Shown piece after piece: positions 56,140 to 64,000 of a DNA stretch of 64,000 bases. A model generated the notes under the pieces. That model searched no databases. It was not told where the DNA came from and saw nothing but the letters and a program-made list of their open reading frames with translations. Location: positions 47,367,083-47,431,082 of the forward strand of contig CM070874.1 of NCBI GenBank assembly GCA_036365515.1, written 5' to 3'. The translations under genes and the position numbers were made by a program. This DNA is from Torymus aiolomorphi (Eukaryota > Arthropoda > Insecta > Hymenoptera > Torymidae). Positions within the stretch are counted from its first letter, which is position 1. Every line of letters starts with the position of its first letter.

Positions 56140-57055
56140 GGCGGGGAATGCGAGTTCCACGCGTATACGGAAGCGCGTCAGACGTGCAAACAAGGGAAAA
56201 TAATTATTTATATAATTCCTAACCCCAAGTAGACGGGGGATGCGAGTTCCACGCGTATACGGGAGCGCGTTAGACGTGTATACATGCCAAAATAATTATT
56301 TATATAATTCTTAACCCCATGTAGGCGGGGGATGCGAGTTCCACGCGTATACGGGAGCGCGCCCGACGTGTATACAAGGCAAAATAATTATTTATATAAT
56401 TCCTAACCCCAAGTAGGCGGGGGATGTGAGATCCACGCGTATACGGGAGCGCGTTAGAGTGCATACAAGCGAAAATAATTATTTATATAATTCCTAACCC
56501 CAAGTAGACGGGGGATGCGAGTTCCACGCGTATACGGGAACGCGTCAGACGTGAATACATGGCTAAATAATTATTTAAATAATTTTTAACCCCACGTAAG
56601 CGGGGGATGCAAGTTCCACGCGTATACGGGAGCGCGTCAGACGTGTATACAAGGCAAAATAATTATTTATACAATTCCTAACCTCAAGTAGGTGGGGGAT
56701 GCGAGTTTCACGTGTATACAGGAGCGCATCAGACGTGTATACATGGCAAAATAATTATTTAAATAATTCTAAACTCCAAGGTGCGCATTCCACGCGAATA
56801 CGGGAGCACCCCCCTCCTACATGAGGTTAAGAATTATTTTAATTTTTCCATGTATACACGTCTAACGCGCTCCCGTATACGAGTGAAACTCGCATCCCCC
56901 ACCTACTTGGGGTTAGGAATTATATAAATAATTATTTTCCCTTGTATACAAGTCTGATGCGCTCCCGTATACGCGTGAAACTCGCATCCCCCGCTTACGT
57001 CGGGTTAACAATTATTTAAATAATTATTTTGCCATGTATTCACGTCTGACGCGTT
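56140..57055. repeat. ~90-bp repeat array, type A, inside the hAT element
   Basis: About seven forward units (GGCGGGGGATGCGAGTTCCA) run to about 56790, then two to three inverted units to 57055. They match the arrays at 34760-37350. Confidence 0.9.
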
Positions 57056-57145
57056 TTTTTTATTGTAAAGTTTTTAATTCTTTTTTCTATGCATTGACGT
57101 AATTGCTCTGAACTACAAGTAACAGATCAATTTTTTATTTTCTAG

Positions 57146-59657
57146 ATAAAGTAATAAATGATGTACCTCAGCTAAACGTTTCGAATGACTTAAATAGTAG
57201 TGAAAAGAAAAAGAATACAATTACAAATTTTTTCTTTACAATTCCAAAAGATAAATCTGTTCCAAAATCATCAACAGTTACTTCTTGTGATATGCAAGCA
57301 TCTTTTGAAAATAATTTTTCTACTGAAACGGAAGTGAATAATATTTCGTTGAATGAAAACAAAAATCAAATTGTGGATACTGGTGCAACTTTAGATATTG
57401 GAAATTTTGTCGGAACATCAGTTAATGATTTAATAAAAAAGCAGCTACTGTTAAACCCTTGGATCCCGCCAAAAAATTATAACTTTCCTTACTCTGTACA
57501 CCATAAAAATAATAAAGATGAAAAAAGATATGCTAGTCATAAACATTTAGATGGTTTCGATTGGCTTGTGTTTAGTGACATTAAAAAAGGATTTTACTGT
57601 AAATATTGCCCTTTTTTTGTAAACGCTGGAGTAGGGGGTTATAGAAAAAATGTTGTATTAAATAAGTTAGTATTACAGCCACTGACAAGTTTTGCGAAAC
57701 TTTTTGGAAAAGATGGTGCGCTAAGTACTCACAGTACAAGAGAGTATCATATCGCCGCTGTACAAGCTGCAAAATCATTTCTAAAAGTAAATGAAAATCC
57801 AAAATTAGATGTACAAAATCAAGTTCATTCTCAAAGATTGGAGCAAATTAGAGAAAATCGCCTTCGACTAAAACCTATCGTTGAATCTGTAATTTTTCTC
57901 GGTCATCAAAATATAGCTTTTCGGGGCCACCGTGATGATGGACCACTGCAATCTGAAAGTCCTGTCAATGAAGGAAATTTTAGGGAGCTGTTAAGATTTC
58001 GAATTAAGTGTGGAGATTCTACATTGCGAGAACACTTAAAACAAACTTCCGTTCGAGCAACTTATATCAGTAAACCTACGCAAAACGAAATTATAAGTTA
58101 CTGTGCTGAAGAAATTTTACAAATGATTGTTAACCGTATTCAAAAAGCAAAATTCTACAGTGTTATGATTGACGAAACTACAGATATTGCACATATATCA
58201 CAAATGACCCTTGTAATTAGATACGTTTATAATAATTTAATCTATGAAGACTTTATTAAATTTTTAAATCTTCATGACGAAATAAATAAAATAAATGATA
58301 TTGGGCAAGACTGTTTAGAAACAAGATTAACAGGCTCTAATACAGGACAAGTAGTTATTGAATCTTTAAAAGGCTTAAATTTGAATTTTGAAAATTGTGT
58401 AGGTATAACAACAGATGGGTGTTCAGTTATGACGTCTGAATCTTGTGGAGCAGTTACGACTATTCAAAAAGAACTTGTTAATGCAGTTTATTGCCCATGT
58501 TATAACCATATGTTTAATCTTTCAATATCAAAGTCTTCATCTGTTCAATCAGTGAGAAATGCTGTAGGAACGATGAAAGAAACTATAGCGTTTTTAATGC
58601 ATCATCGAAACGATCTCACGCACTTAAATCCGTCATGGGGCATCAAATTTCTGGTCTCTGTGAAACACGATGGGTAGAACGACATGACGGTGTTTTACAG
58701 TTCAGATTACTGCTCCCGAAAATTATTGAATCGCTTGAATTCATATCTATGTGGAAAGACATTCAAACAGCATCAAAAGCTAAAATATTGCGTCTCGCTC
58801 TTTGTGATTGTGATTTTCTCATGGCAGTTATTTGTCTTTCTGATTTGCTTAGTTATACTGTACAATTAAGTCGTTTCTTTCAAAAGACTCAGATCGACCT
58901 TAAAACAGCTAATGATATCGTTGTCGATACATTAAAGATTTTAAAATCTAAACGTGATAATTGCGATAAAGTATTTTCCTCGCTTTATGAAGAAGCTTGC
59001 GGTGTAGCAGAGGAATTAGAAATAGAAATAAAACTTTCTCGAAAAACTAGTCGACAGACATACCGTGAAAACTACACTTCAAACAGTCCTATTGAATATT
59101 ACAGACAGTCAATGTACATACCTATTATAGAACATGTTATAGAGGATCTGAAGTGCCGCTTCTCGGAGAAGACTTTAGACTTATATAATTTAAATATCTT
59201 ATTCCCAGACTCGGCAATTTTGAAAGATGAAAATTTAGTCAAAAGTGCTGCTCGTAAAATTGCCGAAAAGTTTGTTGTGATTTTAAATAAACCAGCAAAC
59301 ATGCTGGAAAAAATTATAATAGCTGAATTACAGCTATGGAAATTAAAATGGGAAAGAGAGGTATACGATTCTTCTTATACGGCAATAAAATTGCTAGAGC
59401 AATGTGATAATGACATATATCCAACATTAAATGAACTGTTAAAAATATTAATTACTTTACCGCTAAGTGCAGCTACGGCAGAAAGATCTTTTTCTACTTT
59501 GAGGAGAATTAAGACGTGGCTTAGGTCAACATCGACGGAAGAACGACTAAATGGGCTAGCTTTATTGTATGTTTATCATGATATACAGTTGGATGCTGAT
59601 ACAGTAATTGATAGATATACTAAGATTAGAATACATAGAAAAGAATTTATATTGTAA
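57146..59657 (+). CDS. hAT-family transposase (ZMYM1-like), one frameshift
   Basis: Cuts and pastes the surrounding element. The open frame starts after a good 3' splice site (TTTATTTTCTAG, ending 57145), so a first exon upstream is likely; the first ATG is at 57292. Counting from it: a TTF-type zinc finger (Cys103, Cys106, His147, His153), then a DUF4371-like region (HQNIAFRGHRDDG). The catalytic-core motif MIDETTDIAHISQM (Asp294) is followed by GITTDGCSVM (Asp375). A one-base shift near 58602-58614 moves the frame, and 58635-59657 carries CETRWVERHD and the C-terminal dimerisation domain (LPLSAATAERSFSTLRRIK). Together they make a full-length protein apart from the shift. The shift could be a mutation or an assembly error. 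Confidence 0.9.
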
Positions 59658-59879
59658 AAAACTAATTTTCATAATTATTTATTTATTTATATCTACAAAT
59701 GTATACGTACGTTTTTTTAATTAGTGTATAGTTTAATGTTTATATATTCTGTAATTTAAATGAAAAACACAATTTTTGAGCATTTTTGTTTCTTTTCGCA
59801 TCACTTCCTTAAGAAAAGGTCATCGGATATACTCCGTCGCATTCGCCCCCCCTATGCCCCAGGACTGGATCCGCCTCTG

Positions 59880-60840
59880 CAGACAGGTAGACAATTATGA
59901 TTACGCATTAATGAACACAAGCGTAGTGTTAAGAATGGTGACACCACGCCGGCTTTAGTCGAACATCCAAACTTTTACAATCATAAAATAGATTTTAATA
60001 AGGTCAATATCGCTGATCACGAAAGTTATAAGAATAAAAGATTGTTTTCTGAGATGTTACACATTTATAGTACCAATAATAATATGAATAGACAGTTTGA
60101 TACTATCAAACTAAAAAATTGTTATAAATCCACGGTCGACATTGTTAATAGATCAACCAACATTCGTAACAAACCTAACAAATTCATAAATTCTCGTCGG
60201 TTACGTAGCAGAGAGTAGTTTTTGATTGGTGGGCACTGCGTTACTAAGTCAATTTCCTTACTAAATTTCTATTCCCACTACTTTATTCCGTATAAATAGC
60301 CCCGGAGATGCCCGTAACTCTTATTGTCTCTTTTGGACAGTGAGACTACATCATCCTGGGTAAAACAGCTTTTGACGTTATGACTAAACGACTGATTTGT
60401 AACATGTAAGTTTTTTGAATTTTCATGCCTTTTTTCTTAATTTTTTTTATTTTTTCTTATTTTGGGTTTTTTCTTTAGTACAATTTAATTTTTCTAAATA
60501 TTCTCATTATACAGGTATTGCTTTACAAATGTTGGTGATGTATTAAAAATCTATTGTAAAAAAGAAAAACTGTTTGACACGCGGAGTCCACGCAATGGCC
60601 GCTTTATAAATTTGTAAATTGATATACCACCTCGAATGGTAAGGGAAAAGAAAGTTTTTTCTTTAATGTGACAAGAAATTTTATAATTGCCGTTATGTTT
60701 AATATTTTTTGTATGTTCATTGTATTTAGCCTTGATAAGGGGAGTTAATTATACTCCCGAAACGTCGGTGTATCAATAAATTTATGATGCTCGAAAGGAT
60801 CTATGGTGTACGAATTCACTACACCCTCAATAAAAATTAT
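59880..60840 (+). mobile_element. Penelope-like element, plus copy, remainder
   Basis: Continues the GIY-YIG coding sequence from CAGACAGGTAGACAATTATG. Relative to the minus copy it has a few indels/substitutions; it ends AGCAGAGAGTAG at about 60218. The 3' UTR mirrors 53641-54260 and carries the hammerhead-like motif at 60732-60766. Confidence 0.8.
60732..60766 (+). ncRNA. Hammerhead-ribozyme-like motif, plus copy
   Basis: TTGATAAG (60732-60739), stem GGGAGT/ACTCCC (60740-60745, 60753-60758), then CGAAACGTC (60758-60766). Penelope-like elements are known to carry minimal hammerheads at this position. Here the first core box is altered. Confidence 0.45.
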
Positions 60841-61530
60841 ATATTATTATTTATCATAATAATCATACATAAAATACGAACAAGATTATTGAATAATTTA
60901 ATACAATTTCTACATGTCATGAAATTGTATTGAAGTATTTTTAAATTATTTTATATAATAATTTGTAAATAAAACAAAAAAAAACCAACGCGCTTTGAAC
61001 AGTACCTCCAAGGTAGTGCGGAAACCTGTTCAAAAATTTTTTAATTTTCACGTTATTTTCAAATCAGCAGAAAATAACAATCTTATTATACTATATTAAT
61101 GTATATAAAAAAAAAATCCGATAATGGATTTGAACCCGCACCAAAAAGATAGTAGGCATGCGCGCTATCCACAGGACTAACGCAGTTCACGTGAATTTAT
61201 TTCATGTACGTAATATATAAGTTGTCCCCCCATTTGGGTTTAGGGGTATGAGTTTAAGATTAATTTATTTTTATTTATTGTTTTTGTTATTGCAATAGCA
61301 ATAACAGATCTTTGTAAATAATAATTTTGCAATGTTACGTACGAAGTACGTCGTGTTACCATTGCAGCCGGTATGGGTAGTGTGTTACCGGCCGCGCATC
61401 AGCTGCTCCCGCAGCATTTAGAAATTGACTGCCGCGCTGCGCGTGGTCGGGGTGCCTACTTCTTCGGGGTGCCTCAGTCTCCCTATCCGCTTTGCGCTTC
61501 TATTTACGTCTATCTTCTTTGCCGTAACTA
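60841..61530. mobile_element. Right outer arm of the Penelope composite
   Basis: Inverted match to 52283-52900, including the tRNA-like segment (61120-61187). 60985-61035 has the small foldable motif also seen at 14487. It lacks the TTAA MITE of the left arm. Confidence 0.75.
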
Positions 61531-61549
61531 TAGTGCGTTGAACTTGCTT

Positions 61550-62100
61550 CTCCTCCAGCTATTGTGGTTTAAAAATTATTCAATTCATTATTAATATTAT
61601 TCGATAATTGGTATCAGCCTGCGGGCGCACTTCCATTTTATGCGCAAACTCGCCTCTCATGCCTACTTAGGTTTAGGAATTTTTTGAATATTAAATTTAT
61701 TGTCAGCCTGCCTAGGCGCCTTCCCTCTTGTGCGTATAACTTGCTTTTCCTGCCTAAGTATAGTAGCGTGTTTTTAATTTTCTATGAACACTCTCAATAA
61801 AATAAATTATTTCTTCTTATAGTTATGTTAAAGAGAAATATTTGCAATTTTAGTTATGAATATATAAATACCGATTAAAACTAATAACATTTTTCTTCTA
61901 TGTTAAAAGTGTAAAGCATTTCTTTTTATATTGAAATAATATAAGTGTTCCTACCGAGGGTCTACATTTGACGAAGTGTTTCTAGGTGGTACATTTACCT
62001 TACTTAGATTTAGAAATTATTTGATGGATAACTTTACCTGCAACCTGTCACCTGCTCCCATTACTATCCTGCGTAGAACTTACATATAAATAATTTTTTT
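61550..62100. repeat. Degenerate ~90-bp repeat units
   Basis: CTACTTAGGTTTAGGAATTTTTTGAAT and similar blocks recur every 90-200 bp with GCGCAAACTCGC-like segments. They look like old relatives of the inverted type A/C units. Confidence 0.4.
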
Positions 62101-62597
62101 CAGTTTTTATGCTGGTAAAAAAATGATGTAAAAAGATGTTAACTTTGACCCATAGTCGAAAGATTTTGTTTTAAAAAGATTAAACACTGTGTAATTAGGA
62201 AGAATTATGAACTGTTAAAAAATGTTATAAAATGTATGATTTTGGACGATATAAATATAAAAAATTTTTATTGCTAATTCTACATATAATTAATTACAAA
62301 TAAATATAATGATTTGAAAAATTATTATCGAGATGATTTCTACTTATTGTAGAGTATTTCGTGGAAATATTGTTTGAACAACTAACTAAGCAAGTTGGAC
62401 TCGAATAAATAAAAATTGATTGAATATAAGTATATTTTTTAATTCAAAGAGTTTAAGAGCAACATTCAAAGTAAATACACTTCAACAAGTTTCACGGATC
62501 TAATATTTTTAATGACAATTAAATTAACTTTTTCTGGTATTTTGTTTTTAGTCTGTCATTGTTTGTAAATATATGCTTGGAAAAAGGTGTGAGAGAA
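62101..62597. other. AT-rich intergenic
   Basis: No gene or repeat recognised. Confidence 0.4.
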
Positions 62598-63266
62598 AAT
62601 TTATTTTTTATTTATTTTTATTTATTTAACCAGAGTACAAAAATATACAAGCCACTGACATCTAGATATACAAAAATATATATAAGATACAGAGCACTTC
62701 CTGTAGAGATATGTAATATATCTGTACACAGGTCCGGCATAACGCAACTTAAATCTATGGTACTTAAACTAAAGCAATTAAGTATAAACATTTGAGTTTC
62801 ATTAGTTTAGTGTCAACAAGTATAAACTTTTATAAAACAAATATAAATAAAATTATCTAGAATCTATAACCCACGTTTTAATAATTTTTTTTAGCTTTTC
62901 CGGTTTTACATTTAAAGTTTTGAGATCCTTATTAAGTTTATTGTAGGCCTTAAGGGCAACTACATTACTATTCTTAAAAGAAATTTCCTTACTCAATTTT
63001 GGCAGTTCTAAGTTCTTATTTCTAGTTATACTTTCCGATAAGATATATTTATTTTTAAATTCTTCATAATGATATACCAAGCTTTCTACAATAAAACTTT
63101 CTTTGATATGTAATGGCCTAAAAGTATTATCACATCTGTTTAAGATATTTTTTAACAATCTATTCTGCAATGCTTGTAACCTATCCAGTACATTATTATA
63201 AGCACCTCCCCATGCAATTATCCCATAGTTCGCGATGCTATTAGAACAACATTTATGAAATGACAT
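62598..63266 (-). mobile_element. 5'-truncated LINE (non-LTR retrotransposon)
   Basis: The minus-strand frame 63266-62853 encodes 137 residues from the end of a LINE reverse transcriptase ORF (NYGIIAWGG, LDRLQALQNRLLKNIL, then KLSKEISFKNSNVVALKAYN). It is followed by a ~250-bp 3' UTR and an AAATAAATAAAAATAAATAA-type tail near 62598-62640. Truncation in the reverse transcriptase is typical of incomplete target-primed reverse transcription. The clade is not certain (Jockey/CR1-like). Confidence 0.75.
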
Positions 63267-64000
63267 ACAACATTTATTACATTTTATGAAATTCCATGTT
63301 TTAAACGTATTTCAGAAATACAATGCAAGAAATTCATTATCGGCTTAGACATTATGGTATTATATTTACTATATGTACACTTACGCTTGTTTTGCAATTC
63401 AACATAAATGAGATATTTTATTTTGTTTGTTGCAAATACTTTTAATTTATCAATCACCATAACTTAGTCGCTAAAACAATAATGGTATTTATGCCAAACT
63501 GCAATGCGAGACTCACAACCATACATATATTGATGATCTCACTTTGGTATTAGTATTAGTGCTAGTGATAATAAAATTTATAATTTCAATCTCAATTAAA
63601 CTGATTTATAGTCCTACTTCTTCGACAAAATGTAGAATACTCTTGTAACTCAAGCCAGTAGTTGCAAACGAATGTCTTTTATCAGCAATAAGTTTAAATC
63701 AACTATGTGGCCAGTTGCGACTTGAATAAATAAAAAGTAACCAAATAAGCATATTTTTTTATTTAAATGATTTCTCCTTTTGGTATTTTGTTTTAGAGTT
63801 CATCTCTTATTGTTTGTATAATTATGATCGATAGATTTTATTCAATGTATTTTTTAAACTCACTTTAGAAATACTTGGCGAGAAATCCATCATCTATTTG
63901 CACAACATTGTATTATGTTTGCTACACGTTTTCAATGCTGTTTTTGTAATTTAAAATTAAGTTTCCTAAAAAGTTAATTTATATGATATAATACATCAAA
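63267..64000. other. AT-rich intergenic to the window end
   Basis: No gene, repeat or RNA recognised. Confidence 0.4.

Larger units (their letters stand above)
55059..59879 (+). mobile_element. hAT transposon with exact 8-bp target duplication (4821 bp)
   Basis: Left end CAGGGGCGGATCC, right end GGATCCGCCTCTG. CAGACAGG is at 55051-55058 and again at 59880-59887. The target is the Penelope GIY-YIG sequence, known uninterrupted in the minus copy. It contains type B (55150-55410) and type A (56140-57050) ~90-bp repeats and a transposase gene. A run of 15 C follows the left end. Perfect target duplications and a nearly open transposase indicate a young insertion. Confidence 0.92.

Noticed and set aside
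57146..59657. Domesticated host ZMYM-type gene
   Set aside because: It is enclosed by hAT ends with exact target duplications and carries a frameshift, so it is a transposon gene.

Overview
The window is eukaryotic nuclear DNA. It has AT-rich intergenic sequence, short GT-AG introns, long microsatellites and very dense transposable elements. The four conserved genes and the transposon families fit an arthropod, most likely an insect; Hymenoptera is my guess, but nothing I can read here fixes the order.

Conserved host genes: (1) a six-exon sphingolipid delta-4 desaturase (DEGS1/ifc) on the minus strand at 16936-18543; (2) a four-exon UFC1, the UFM1-conjugating enzyme, at 28631-29584; (3) converging on it, a four-exon NDUFAF5 (complex I assembly factor) on the minus strand at 29767-31027; (4) a six-exon kanadaptin (SLC4A1AP) at 48339-50969. 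All four can be spliced in silico to the length I expect with intact frames. They have no common pathway; they are islands in a repeat landscape.

Region by region: 0-7 kb is satellite (a ~289-bp unit, a ~145-bp unit, then a short GAGTGACACTTTTTC-type minisatellite ending in a large perfect hairpin). 7.1-9.3 kb holds a decayed two-gene, virus-like block (one gene DUF8207-like). A 68-bp perfect palindrome precedes the block, and a similar two-hairpin element follows each of the two genes. 9.3-12.6 kb is a repetitive control-region-like stretch (CCAAT-bearing duplications and ten copies of a ~20-bp motif) leading into a TATA/CCAAT promoter and a small Gln-rich ORF. Remains of a Pif1-type helicase and a small repeat protein follow. 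18.8-28.5 kb is nested foldback elements, solo-LTR-like sequence, and long CT- and GA-rich arrays. 31-48.2 kb is a deep nest of hAT-like, CCC-ended and foldback elements around a broken Ty3/Gypsy polyprotein. 52.3-61.5 kb is a 9-kb inverted composite of two Penelope-like element 3' ends, interrupted by a 4.8-kb hAT transposon with perfect 8-bp target duplications and a nearly intact transposase. A 5'-truncated LINE lies at 62.6-63.3 kb.

Most notable: a ~90-bp repeat unit with a palindromic AT core occurs as foldback arrays inside at least four different transposons. Several otherwise unrelated inverted-repeat elements with C3/G3-type ends share 2-bp target duplications. The virus-like gene block has paired 3' hairpins, and its promoter shares a 12-bp extended TATA box with the small gene 5 kb away.
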